From: Desemzia sp045528445
Lineage (GTDB): Bacteria > Bacillota > Bacilli > Lactobacillales > Carnobacteriaceae
Length of the DNA stretch: 64,000 bases
Direction of reading: 5' to 3'
NCBI RefSeq assembly: GCF_045528445.1
Contig: NZ_JBGQQU010000006.1
Location: 1-64,000 of the forward strand
The notes under the pieces were generated by a model. It made no database searches and was not told where the DNA came from. It was given only the letters and a program-made list of their open reading frames with translations. Each line of letters begins with the position of its first letter. The stretch's first letter is position 1. Positions 25,753 through 34,907 of this stretch are shown in pieces. The position numbers and the translations under genes are program-made.

Positions 25753-28134
25753 ATGTTGGCTACTAAAAGAAAAAAAACAACTAAAAAAACGAAAAAGAAA
25801 CAAAGTATCTCTATTGAAGTTATTGGATTTATATTTATTATTTTAAGTTTATTCTCTATTACAAGTGTAGGCTTTATTGGAGTATTAAGCGCAAATGCAT
25901 TTCGATTTTTTGTTGGAGACACCTATCTGGGAGCCTCCATTTTATTAGGATTGTATGGGTTGTTTTTACTATTAAAAGGCGAGGAACCTCCTTTCAAAAA
26001 TAAGCGTTTAGTTGGGATGTTCTTGTTGTATTTAGGCATTCTTCTGTTCCTGCATACCCGTCTCTTTACAGGGCTCATGGAACCTGGGACCAATGTCATC
26101 ACAGCTACCTTACGCTTTTTTATGGTTGATTTAAGCAATAATGAATTGATACACCCCTTAGGCGGAGGTATGTTGGGGGCATTGGTTTATGCTGCCAGCT
26201 ATTTTCTAGGAGCACAATGGGGAAGCTACTTATTCTCGGCTGTATTAGGAGTGATCGGCGTCTTCTTTATCTTTCAGTTATCTTTTGGAAAAGCGTTAGA
26301 GTATATCCGTTCGGGACTGAAATTTGTAGCGCATAAAATAGTAGAAGTGAGTTTAGTCGTAAAAGAAAAAACGCGGCAGAAACAAGCTACAAGAAAAGAA
26401 TCTAACAAAAAAACCGAAAAAAAAACAGTTGTCAAAAAGACTGAGGCAAAAGAGCCGGTTCAGCCGAAAGAAAATTTATCTCTTGCAGACTCTGCTTCTA
26501 TGGGAGAACAGAATGCAAACCATGAAAAAGCAGAACAAGTAACGTTAGAAATTGATAGTTATCAACAAAATCCATCTCTAAATCCAACAAAAGGTAATTC
26601 AGTCAATAAGGAGCAGGCGGCTTCTGAAGAATCTGAACAAGGCGAGGCAGTGCCGCTGGATTTTGATATTTCAGCTGAAGTAGAAAATGAAGATTATCAG
26701 TTGCCGCCATTTACATTGTTGAATGAAGTAGAGCATCAGGACCAATCTGGAGAATACAAAATTGTCGAAAAGAATGTTAGAAAGTTGGAAGAAACATTTG
26801 ACAGTTTTGGCGTCGACGCTAAGGTAGTGAAAGCAAGACTAGGTCCAGCAGTCACGAAATACGAAGTTAAACCAGCTATTGGAGTAAAAGTGAGTAAAAT
26901 CGTTAATCTAAGTGATGATATTGCGCTTTCTCTTGCAGCTAAAGATATTCGGATGGAAGCTCCTATTCCTGGAAAACCTTTTATTGGTATTGAAGTGCCG
27001 AATAATGAAGTAAATGTCGTCTCTTTCAGAGACGTGATGGAAAATTATGCGGGGAACAAAGAAAAAATGCTGGAAGTTCCACTAGGAAGAGATATATCAG
27101 GGAATATTGCATTAGCCGATTTAACCAAGATGCCTCATTTGCTGATTGCTGGATCAACGGGTAGTGGGAAATCAGTCTGTATCAATGGAATCATTACTAG
27201 TTTATTAATGAAATCCAAGCCGAATGAAGTCAAATTGATGATGATCGATCCTAAAAAAGTGGAGCTGAATGTATATAACGGGATTCCTCATTTGCTGACA
27301 CCTGTTGTAACAAATCCTAAAAAAGCGGCACAGGCTTTACAAAAAGTAGTAGAGGAAATGGAACGACGCTATGAATTGTTTGCAACAACTGGAATGAGAA
27401 ATATTACTGGTTATAATGAGCATGTCCATGAAAAAAACGCAGAAAATGGAGAAAACCAGCCTACATTACCATTCATTGTAGTCATTGTAGACGAGTTGGC
27501 TGATTTGATGATGGTAGCAAGTAATTCAGTAGAAGATGCTATCACCAGATTGGCACAGATGGCCCGCGCTGCTGGTATCCATATGATTTTGGCTACACAA
27601 CGTCCAAGTGTAGATGTTATTACCGGTATCATCAAAGCCAATGTTCCTTCAAGGATTGCTTTTGCAGTTTCGAGTGGTACGGACTCCCGAACAATTATTG
27701 ATAGCAATGGAGCCGAAAAGTTGCTCGGCCGTGGAGATATGTTGTATTTACCAATGGGACAAAATAAACCTGCCCGTGTCCAAGGAGCCTTTTTATCTGA
27801 TTCAGAAGTTGAACGAATTGTTTCCTTTGTAACCACTCAGCAGTCCGCGAATTACGTTGAAGAAATGATGCCTTCAGACGAACCGGAAAATGCTCTGGCT
27901 GGAGAGGCAGAAGATGAATTGTTTGATGAAGCCGTATCTTTAGTGGTAGATATGGAAACAGCCAGCATTTCAATGCTGCAAAGGCGTTTTCGTATAGGTT
28001 ACAATCGCGCTGCTCGTCTCATGGATGAAATGGAAATGAGAGGGATAGTGGGACCTTCTGAAGGAAGTAAACCAAGAAAAGTGAATCTGCAAAAAGAACC
28101 AGATGAACTGGAAGAAGACCCAAGACAAAATTAA
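25753..28134 (+). CDS. ftsK: DNA translocase FtsK/SpoIIIE
   Basis: 793 residues from ATG 25753 behind GAAAGGGG. After a Lys-rich start come four transmembrane segments (within about 20-180), a charged linker (about 200-330), then the RecA-like motor with Walker A GSTGSGKSV at about 467-474 and Walker B FIVVIVDELADLMMV. ATQRPSVDVITGIIKANVPS is family-typical. The C-terminal gamma winged helix (SISMLQRRFRIGYNRAARLMDEME) reads polar DNA motifs. It pumps chromosomal DNA across the closing septum. Own promoter; divergent from acylphosphatase. Confidence 0.95.
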   Translation: MLATKRKKTTKKTKKKQSISIEVIGFIFIILSLFSITSVGFIGVLSANAFRFFVGDTYLGASILLGLYGLFLLLKGEEPPFKNKRLVGMFLLYLGILLFLHTRLFTGLMEPGTNVITATLRFFMVDLSNNELIHPLGGGMLGALVYAASYFLGAQWGSYLFSAVLGVIGVFFIFQLSFGKALEYIRSGLKFVAHKIVEVSLVVKEKTRQKQATRKESNKKTEKKTVVKKTEAKEPVQPKENLSLADSASMGEQNANHEKAEQVTLEIDSYQQNPSLNPTKGNSVNKEQAASEESEQGEAVPLDFDISAEVENEDYQLPPFTLLNEVEHQDQSGEYKIVEKNVRKLEETFDSFGVDAKVVKARLGPAVTKYEVKPAIGVKVSKIVNLSDDIALSLAAKDIRMEAPIPGKPFIGIEVPNNEVNVVSFRDVMENYAGNKEKMLEVPLGRDISGNIALADLTKMPHLLIAGSTGSGKSVCINGIITSLLMKSKPNEVKLMMIDPKKVELNVYNGIPHLLTPVVTNPKKAAQALQKVVEEMERRYELFATTGMRNITGYNEHVHEKNAENGENQPTLPFIVVIVDELADLMMVASNSVEDAITRLAQMARAAGIHMILATQRPSVDVITGIIKANVPSRIAFAVSSGTDSRTIIDSNGAEKLLGRGDMLYLPMGQNKPARVQGAFLSDSEVERIVSFVTTQQSANYVEEMMPSDEPENALAGEAEDELFDEAVSLVVDMETASISMLQRRFRIGYNRAARLMDEMEMRGIVGPSEGSKPRKVNLQKEPDELEEDPRQN

Positions 28135-28345
28135 AATGTGTAACGATTGGCTCCGAACAGGTTACGATTTATCTTAACTTGTCAAGAATTAAAAAAAGGT
28201 TAAAAAATGAACGATTTTAAGCAAAAACGGTTTCAATTATCGTTTTGTTATTTATTTTTTTGAATAATGATGTTAATATGAAAGCGAGGATGAATTGGTA
28301 GAGTATCAATTCAAACTACAAAATATTTTACGGGGGTAAATTATA

Positions 28346-29422
28346 GTGGAAAATCGCAATATTAAGCGTTTATTGGGGTTAGGATTAACAACAGGTTTGG
28401 TTTTAGCAGCTTGCGGAAATGGAGGAGACTCTGAGAATACAGAAACAACTTCTGATGAAGCAGGATCTGCGGAAGACTTTTCTATTATCATGGTTACAGA
28501 CATCGGTGGAGTTGACGATGGTTCATTTAACCAATCAGCTTGGGAAGGTATGCAAGCTTGGGGAGAAGAAAACGGAAAAGAAGAAAACAATGGTTATGCA
28601 TATATTCAATCTAATGAAGATTCAGAATTTGTACCTAACTTAAACCAAGCTGTTAATGGGAATTTCAATTTGATTTATGGGATTGGATTTAAATTAAAAC
28701 CAGCTATGGAAGAAGTAGCTAGTGCAAATCCAGAGCAAAAATTTGTGATTATTGATGACGTTATTGAAGCCGACAATGTTGCTTCTGTATTGTTTAAAGA
28801 CCATGAAGCTGCCTTTTTAGCAGGTGTTGCAGCTGCGTCAACTACTGAAACTGACCACGTAGGTTTTGTAGGTGGACAAGAAAGTGCTGTTATTGACCGT
28901 TTTGAAGCTGGTTTCTTAGCAGGTGTTTACGCTATTAATCCAGATATCACGGTAGATGTTCAATATGCTGAATCGTTTGGAGATGCTGCTAAAGGGAAAC
29001 AATTAGCTGCTGCTATGTACTCAAATGGTGCGGATATCATCTATCACGCTTCAGGCGATACAGGTAACGGTGTATTTACAGAAGCTAGAGATCGTATGAA
29101 TGCAAATCCTGATCAACAACTTTGGGTAATCGGTGTTGACCGTGACCAAACGGATGAAGGTAACTATGATGGTGGGAACTTAACGCTGACATCTACTCTT
29201 AAAGGTGTAGGCCAAGTTGTTCAAGATATGTCTAACGAAGCAATGGACGATACTTTTGCTGGTGGAGAAGTAAGCAACTATGGTTTAGCTGAAGACGGTG
29301 TTGATTTAACTGAAGGCAATTTAACTGATGAAGCTTGGGCTGCTGTTGAAGATTACAGACAACAAATCATTGATGGAACAATTGTAGTTCCTGAAAACCC
29401 AGACGACGTAACAGCTGAATAA
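28346..29422 (+). CDS. BMP-family nucleoside-binding lipoprotein
   Basis: 358 residues from GTG 28346 behind a G-rich ribosome site. Lipoprotein signal with lipobox LVLAACGN; the mature part is a PnrA/TmpC-type binding protein (VTDIGGVDDGSFNQSAWEGM, GFVGGQESAVIDRFEAGF, VDRDQTDEG). The family binds purine nucleosides outside the membrane and passes them to the ABC transporter encoded downstream at 29845-33443. A structured 420-base gap with a terminator separates it from the ATPase, which would allow an excess of binding protein over transporter. A core CCGAAC near 28155 resembles part of a PurBox but is incomplete. Confidence 0.9.
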   Translation: MENRNIKRLLGLGLTTGLVLAACGNGGDSENTETTSDEAGSAEDFSIIMVTDIGGVDDGSFNQSAWEGMQAWGEENGKEENNGYAYIQSNEDSEFVPNLNQAVNGNFNLIYGIGFKLKPAMEEVASANPEQKFVIIDDVIEADNVASVLFKDHEAAFLAGVAAASTTETDHVGFVGGQESAVIDRFEAGFLAGVYAINPDITVDVQYAESFGDAAKGKQLAAAMYSNGADIIYHASGDTGNGVFTEARDRMNANPDQQLWVIGVDRDQTDEGNYDGGNLTLTSTLKGVGQVVQDMSNEAMDDTFAGGEVSNYGLAEDGVDLTEGNLTDEAWAAVEDYRQQIIDGTIVVPENPDDVTAE

Positions 29423-29474
29423 TTATTGGCATTCAGTATTACGTAAAATATAAATTTTTCTCTTAATAGAGCAA

Positions 29475-29582
29475 GCGTGCAAAACCCGAAAAACTCTGTA
29501 TGGTTATTCTCTAAATTGTGATAGGCGGAAAATACGTTCTTTGGCAACCGTGAATCGATACAAGAGTTCGGGTTTTCACGCG
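29475..29582 (+). promoter_or_regulatory. Long-range hairpin, candidate leader element before the nucleoside ABC genes
   Basis: The arm at 29475-29500 (GCGTG, AAAACCCGA, AACTCT, GTA in order) pairs with the arm at 29559-29582 (TAC, AGAGTT, TCGGGTTTT, CACGC) with only single-base interruptions, enclosing about 58 bases that can close again through GGTT/AACC. A second small hairpin (TGAATG/CATTCA, 29593-29611) and a terminator (29663-29707) follow. This order fits an aptamer-plus-terminator leader, but it matches no riboswitch class I know, and it could also be a 3' structure of the preceding gene. Confidence 0.5.
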
Positions 29583-29662
29583 TTTAAAAGTCTGAATGTC
29601 AGCGGCATTCATCACTACCCGTAAATAAGAACTTAGATAGAATTTATACATTGAAAAAGACC

Positions 29663-29707
29663 AAAGGGGGTTCGACCAAAATATTCTTTTGGACGGCTCC
29701 CTTTTAT
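29663..29707 (+). terminator. Terminator between lipoprotein and ABC ATPase genes
   Basis: AAAGGGGG and ACCAAAA on the left arm pair with TTTTGG and CTCCCTTTT on the right arm around a TATTC loop, ending in Ts. It lies 140 bases before the ATPase gene. No gene is seen in the rest of 29423-29844. Confidence 0.7.
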
Positions 29708-29844
29708 CATGCAAAGATTAAAAAAATCCTCATTAAATAAATGAATACTAGTATTTACCTTAAGAATTCGATAAAATATGTAAAAGTGAGTTCCCATCTT
29801 TAAAGCTTAAAAAGCAGACAAACGAATAAAGGAGTGAAATTATC

Positions 29845-31416
29845 ATGCCCGACACAGCAAATGTTATTGAAATGCGTGGCATTACAAAACAATTTGGCAG
29901 CTTCAAAGCTAATGATAATATCAATTTGACGGTGAAAAAGGGAGAAGTTCATGCGTTATTAGGGGAAAATGGCGCAGGAAAATCAACATTGATGAACATA
30001 CTTTCCGGATTGTTGGAACCAACTTCAGGTGAAATTTATGTAAATGGAGAAAAGGTACATATCACTTCTCCTAGTGCGTCATCTAAATTAGGTATTGGGA
30101 TGGTTCATCAACATTTTATGTTAGTAGATCAATTTACCATTACTGAAAATATTATTTTGGGAACTGAGAAGACTAAATTAGGTTTCTTGGAAAGAAAAGA
30201 AGCACAACAAGAAATCAAAGAGCTTTCTGAACGTTATGGATTATTTGTAGATCCTTCAGCTAAAGTAGAATCAGTTTCAGTAGGGATGCAACAACGAGCA
30301 GAGATTTTAAAAACATTGTACCGTGGAAATGATATTTTGATTTTAGATGAACCAACTGCTGTGTTAACTCCTCAAGAAATCGCTGAATTAATGGATATTC
30401 TAAAATCGTTAACCAAAGAAGGAAAATCCATTATCATTATTACGCACAAAATCGAAGAAATCAAAGCTGTTGCTGACCGTTGTACGGTTATTCGACGTGG
30501 GAAAAGTGTCGATACAGTTGATGTTAAATCTACCTCACAACAAGAATTAGCAGACTTGATGGTTGGACGTTCTGTTTCATTTAAAGTGGATAAAATGCCT
30601 GCGCAACCTAAAGATCCGGTATTAACGATAAAAAATCTTGTAGTAAAAGAAAATCGTGGCCTAGAAGCCGTTAAAGACTTAAGTTTAGAAGTTAGAGCGG
30701 GTGAGATTCTAGGAATTGCTGGAATTGATGGCAATGGTCAAAGTGAATTGATTCATGCAATCACTGGATTAGCAAAAGTAGAATCTGGAACGATCACTTT
30801 AGAAGGTCAAGAGATCCAAAACTTGCCGCCGCGAGTGATTACAGAAACAGGTTTAGGACACATACCAGAAGATCGACACAAATACGGACTTATTTTACCG
30901 ATGACTATTTATGAAAATATGGCATTACAAACTTATTATAAAGAACCATTTAGCAAGAATACTTTCTTGAATAAAGATGCTATGCAAGAGAGTGCTCGTA
31001 AATTGATTGAACAATATGATGTTAGAACACAAAGTGAAAATAGTACTGCTGAGTCATTATCAGGAGGAAATCAGCAAAAAGCCATTATTGCACGTGAAAT
31101 TTCCCGCCAACCTAAATTCTTGATTGCGGCTCAACCCACTCGTGGATTAGATGTTGGAGCAATAGAGTACATTCACAGCAGTTTAGTAGAGCAACGGGAT
31201 AATGGAAAAGCTGTTCTTTTAATGAGTTTTGAATTAGATGAAGTTATGAATGTATCCGATCGTATTGCTGTAATGTACGAAGGAAAAATTGTAGGAATTG
31301 TTGATCCTAGAGAAGTTACCGAGCAAGAATTAGGGTTGCTAATGGCAGGTTCTTCATTAGAAAAAGCAAAAGCTTCAGAAAGTCAAAGCGGAAAGGAGTC
31401 AGCAAATGTTAAATGA
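29845..31416 (+). CDS. Nucleoside ABC transporter, ATP-binding protein
   Basis: 523 residues with two ABC domains in one chain. Domain 1 (about 1-250) has Walker A LLGENGAGKSTLMNIL, signature VSVGMQQRAEILKTL and Walker B DILILDEPTAVL. Domain 2 (about 255-500) has a degenerate Walker A (IAGIDGNGQSEL, no Lys-Ser/Thr), signature LSGGNQQKAIIAREI and AAQPTRGLDVGA in place of the usual DEPT. This asymmetry is typical of sugar/nucleoside importers of the MglA/YufO type. The stop overlaps the next gene by 11 bases. Confidence 0.93.
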   Translation: MPDTANVIEMRGITKQFGSFKANDNINLTVKKGEVHALLGENGAGKSTLMNILSGLLEPTSGEIYVNGEKVHITSPSASSKLGIGMVHQHFMLVDQFTITENIILGTEKTKLGFLERKEAQQEIKELSERYGLFVDPSAKVESVSVGMQQRAEILKTLYRGNDILILDEPTAVLTPQEIAELMDILKSLTKEGKSIIIITHKIEEIKAVADRCTVIRRGKSVDTVDVKSTSQQELADLMVGRSVSFKVDKMPAQPKDPVLTIKNLVVKENRGLEAVKDLSLEVRAGEILGIAGIDGNGQSELIHAITGLAKVESGTITLEGQEIQNLPPRVITETGLGHIPEDRHKYGLILPMTIYENMALQTYYKEPFSKNTFLNKDAMQESARKLIEQYDVRTQSENSTAESLSGGNQQKAIIAREISRQPKFLIAAQPTRGLDVGAIEYIHSSLVEQRDNGKAVLLMSFELDEVMNVSDRIAVMYEGKIVGIVDPREVTEQELGLLMAGSSLEKAKASESQSGKESANVK

Positions 31417-32482
31417 GAATAAAAAGACCTTAACAAATTTGACGGTTCCTATTTTATCTGTTGTATTGGGATTAGTTTTGGGAGCAGTCATTATGCTTGG
31501 ATTTGGCTATGACCCGATAGCTGGATACCAATCCATGATAAACGGAGCTTTAGGAAGTCCCTTTTATATTGGAGAAACTTTGCGTTATGCAAGCCCCTTA
31601 ATTATTATTGGATTAGGTTTTTCCATTGCTAATTCAGCTGGTTTCTTTAACATTGGGCTTTCTGGACAAGCTTTAATGGGTTGGCTTGTATCCGTTTGGG
31701 TAGCGATTAGTTTTCCAGATGTTTCAGGATTCATTTTACTGCCTGTTAGTGTAATTGTCGGAGTATTAGCTGGGGCAATATGGGCTGGTATTGCAGGCGT
31801 ATTGCGTGCTTACTTTGGAACAAGTGAAGTTATCATTACGATTATGCTAAACTATACAGCTCTTCATGTAACCAATTATTTGATTCGTAACGTGTTGACT
31901 GATTCATCAGATGCAACATCTCGTATTCCAGAACAAGCAAGCCTTCGAATGGATTGGTTGTCTCAATTAGCTGGTGGTTCGCGTGTGAATGCAGGGTTGT
32001 TTATTGCAGTTGTAGTAACGATTTTAGTATGGGTCTTTATGACTAAAACGACTATGGGGTATGAAATCCGATCTGTTGGAATGAACCCGTTTGCTTCTCA
32101 ATATGCAGGTATGAATGCTAAGAAAAATATTATTTTGTCTATGCTGATCAGTGGTGGATTAGCTGGATTAGGCGGAGTTTTAGAAGGATTAGGAACATTT
32201 AACAATATCTTCGTTCAAGCAGGTATTCCTAATGTTGGGTTTGATGGTATGGCCGTGGCGTTATTAGGGTTGAGTCATCCTATCGGAATTGTTTTTGCAG
32301 GATTATTATTTGCAGTACTGAAAATTGGTGGAGCAAGTATGCCTCTTGGATCTGGCGTACCAACTGAAGTGGTAGATATTGTTATTGCATCAATCATCTT
32401 CTTTGTTGGAGCAAACTATTTGATTCGATTCTTTATCAATAAATTTTCCGGTAAAAAAGATGTCAAAGGAGGAGTGAAGTAA
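31406..32482 (+). CDS. Nucleoside ABC transporter permease 1
   Basis: 358 residues with about eight to ten hydrophobic segments, BPD_transp_2 family (as in branched amino acid, ribose and nucleoside importers). The cytoplasmic coupling loop GYEIRSVGMNPFASQYAGMN is recognisable. It pairs with the next permease and with the preceding ATPase to form the importer fed by the lipoprotein at 28346. Overlaps the ATPase gene and is one base from the next. Confidence 0.91.
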   Translation: MLNENKKTLTNLTVPILSVVLGLVLGAVIMLGFGYDPIAGYQSMINGALGSPFYIGETLRYASPLIIIGLGFSIANSAGFFNIGLSGQALMGWLVSVWVAISFPDVSGFILLPVSVIVGVLAGAIWAGIAGVLRAYFGTSEVIITIMLNYTALHVTNYLIRNVLTDSSDATSRIPEQASLRMDWLSQLAGGSRVNAGLFIAVVVTILVWVFMTKTTMGYEIRSVGMNPFASQYAGMNAKKNIILSMLISGGLAGLGGVLEGLGTFNNIFVQAGIPNVGFDGMAVALLGLSHPIGIVFAGLLFAVLKIGGASMPLGSGVPTEVVDIVIASIIFFVGANYLIRFFINKFSGKKDVKGGVK

Positions 32483-32483
32483 A

Positions 32484-33443
32484 ATGGATATCGTTTCATT
32501 ATTACAACTAGTAGTTTCCTCAGCATTGATGTATTCTGCACCTCTAATCTTAACAGCATTAGGCGGTACTTTTTCTGAAAGAAGTGGAATTGTAAACGTT
32601 GGATTAGAAGGGATTATGGTGATTGGGGCTTTCTCATCTATCGTATTTAATCTTTCTTTTGCAGGACAGTTAGGAAATATGACCCCTTGGGTAGGTATGA
32701 TTATCGGTGGATTATTCGGAGCAGCATTTTCTTTAATTCATGCTGTAGCTACTGTTAATTTAAGAGCCGATCACATTATCTCAGGTACAGTAGTCAATTT
32801 AATGGCACCGGCTTTAGCTATCTTTTTGACTCGTATCCTTTATGATGGACGTGGACAAACAGATTTTATTTCTCAAAACTTTGGGATTTCAGATGTACCT
32901 CTATTAGTGGATATTCCGGTAATAGGAGATATATTCTTTAACAATACTTATTTACCAGCTTTCTTTGGTATCGTGGTAGCTGTTTTATGTTGGTTTATCT
33001 TATTTAAAACTCGCTTTGGCCTAAGACTAAGAGCAGTTGGTGAACACCCGCAAGCAGCAGATACATTAGGAATCAATGTTTACGCTATGAAATATTCAGG
33101 AGTGTTAATTTCTGGAGTTTTAGGTGGTATGGGTGGAGCGATTCAAGCCCAATTGATTTCTTCTCAATTTGCGGCATCTACCATAGCTGGTCAAGGATTT
33201 ATGGCTATGGCTGCAATGATTTTTGGTAAATGGAATCCACTTGGAGCAATGGGAGCAGCGATTTTCTTTGGTTTAGCACAAAGTTTAGCTGTTACCGGTT
33301 CTTATATCCCAGTTATCAATACCATTCCAAGTGTCTTTTTAGATATCGCTCCATACGTCATCACTATTGTAGTATTAGTAGGAGTAATCGGAAAATCAGA
33401 AGGACCAGCAGCAAATGGTGTAACATACATCAAGTCAAAATAA
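32484..33443 (+). CDS. Nucleoside ABC transporter permease 2
   Basis: 319 residues, a second BPD_transp_2 permease with the coupling loop GLRLRAVGEHPQAADTLGIN. The N-terminal LGGTFSERSGIVNVGLEGIM is typical of the YufQ-like partner. With the ATPase and the first permease it completes the transporter. Followed by a strong terminator. Confidence 0.91.
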   Translation: MDIVSLLQLVVSSALMYSAPLILTALGGTFSERSGIVNVGLEGIMVIGAFSSIVFNLSFAGQLGNMTPWVGMIIGGLFGAAFSLIHAVATVNLRADHIISGTVVNLMAPALAIFLTRILYDGRGQTDFISQNFGISDVPLLVDIPVIGDIFFNNTYLPAFFGIVVAVLCWFILFKTRFGLRLRAVGEHPQAADTLGINVYAMKYSGVLISGVLGGMGGAIQAQLISSQFAASTIAGQGFMAMAAMIFGKWNPLGAMGAAIFFGLAQSLAVTGSYIPVINTIPSVFLDIAPYVITIVVLVGVIGKSEGPAANGVTYIKSK

Positions 33444-33511
33444 GAACGTGGAACAGAATAGTTTGACTCGTTGAGCATTTTTCATGAAGTCAGCATCCTC
33501 TTTTTCCATTC

Positions 33512-33558
33512 AAAAAAAAGTGTTGCAGTTCATTTATTGAGCTGCAACACTTTTTTTT
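33512..33558 (+). terminator. Terminator of the nucleoside transporter operon
   Basis: AAAAAGTGTTGCAG pairs with CTGCAACACTTTTT around a short A/T-rich loop, followed by an eight-base T run. Confidence 0.9.
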
Positions 33559-33641
33559 ATTTGTTTTCCAATCCCTTTATTTTTCAAGCTATTTCAACTA
33601 AGATAAATAAGTGCAGTTTATTTGATTGAGGAGGAATAACT

Positions 33642-34907
33642 ATGGTGACGAACCTAGCAAAAGGGGTCCATTTACACGTATTACCAACAAAAAAATATAA
33701 AACGATTCAAATCAGCTTGAAATTCAAAACACCTTTGAAGAAAGGATTAGCCACGAGAAGAACACTAATCGCTAGTTTGTTAGAAGTAAACAGTAAAAAA
33801 TACCCTAATCAAACAGCTTTAAGATCAAAACTGTCTGATTTATACGGTGCTGGTTTTGGAACGACCATTTCCAAAAAAGGTTCTTATCATATCTTCTCTG
33901 TTGGAATGAGTATAGTAAATGATAAATTTATCAGTATGGAATCAAACTTATTAGAGGAAGCAGCAGATTTTCTGAAAGAAATTTTATTCTATCCAAATGC
34001 TGAAAATGATGCCTTCGATAAGACAACATTTACTCGCGAAAAAGCCAAACTGGCTGATGATTACGACAGTCTTTTAGATGATAAACAAACATATGCTAAA
34101 TTAGCTTTGCTGCGCTTATTATTTGAAGATGAAAATCAACAAGTGCCGAGTATCGGATTGAAATCCGACCTTAAATCGATTACCAGTGAAAGTCTATTTA
34201 ACGATTATCAAGATTTATTATCTCATGATGAGATAGACATATATGTTTTAGGAGATGTAACAGAGGAAAAAGTAGCCGAAGTGTTTACTAAATTTGAGTT
34301 TGAAGATAGATTGAAGAAGGAAACTCCCATTTTTTATAGGGAAGAAGCCGTACCGACTGCGAATCAACAAATGGAGATCCAAGAAGTTACACAAGCTAAG
34401 TATAATTTAGGATACACTACTCCTGTTTTTTACCATGATGAACATTATTACGCTGGTCAAGTTTTTAATGGGCTGTTTGGTGGTTATCCGCATTCTAAGT
34501 TGTTTATGAATGTACGTGAAAAAGAGAGTTTAGCTTACTATGCTTCAAGTTCTTTAGATACCTTTAACGGAACTATGATCGTTCAAACGGGAATTGATAG
34601 TAAAGAAGTTGAAAAAGTAAAAGAGATTGTGACTCAACAACTGATAGAAATGCAAAATGGGAATTTTTCGGAAGAAGATTTTCGACAAACTAAAAGCATG
34701 TTGAAAAATAGCGTGATTCAATCTGAAGATAATCCAGGTTCTGTTATTGAACGCACATATGCGAATCAACTAGCATTAGACAAGGTCATTGATACTGACG
34801 AATGGATTTCAAAACTTGAACAAGTGACTAAAGAAGAAGTCATTTTTGTTGCTAAAGAAGTACAACTGAAAGCAACTTTCTTTTTAACAGGAGGCACAGC
34901 GGAATGA
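33642..34907 (+). CDS. yfmF: M16-family protein YfmF, linked to EF-P modification
   Basis: 421 residues, M16 (pitrilysin-like) fold but no HxxEH zinc motif, so it is probably the inactive half of a two-subunit protease with the next gene product. The region VNSKKYPNQTALRSKLSDLYGAGF replaces the active-site helix. The name follows the family linked to EF-P 5-aminopentanol modification; its biochemical part there is not established to my knowledge. ATG behind GAGGAGG; overlaps the next gene by four bases. Confidence 0.85.
   Translation: MVTNLAKGVHLHVLPTKKYKTIQISLKFKTPLKKGLATRRTLIASLLEVNSKKYPNQTALRSKLSDLYGAGFGTTISKKGSYHIFSVGMSIVNDKFISMESNLLEEAADFLKEILFYPNAENDAFDKTTFTREKAKLADDYDSLLDDKQTYAKLALLRLLFEDENQQVPSIGLKSDLKSITSESLFNDYQDLLSHDEIDIYVLGDVTEEKVAEVFTKFEFEDRLKKETPIFYREEAVPTANQQMEIQEVTQAKYNLGYTTPVFYHDEHYYAGQVFNGLFGGYPHSKLFMNVREKESLAYYASSSLDTFNGTMIVQTGIDSKEVEKVKEIVTQQLIEMQNGNFSEEDFRQTKSMLKNSVIQSEDNPGSVIERTYANQLALDKVIDTDEWISKLEQVTKEEVIFVAKEVQLKATFFLTGGTAE

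Noticed and set aside
28141..28170. PurBox upstream of the nucleoside-binding lipoprotein
   Set aside because: Only the CCGAAC core matches; the flanking A/T positions do not, and no second box is seen at the usual spacing.
29511..29714. Minus-strand frame of 67 codons in the nucleoside transporter leader
   Set aside because: It covers the terminator and hairpin structures, has no ribosome site and no family resemblance.
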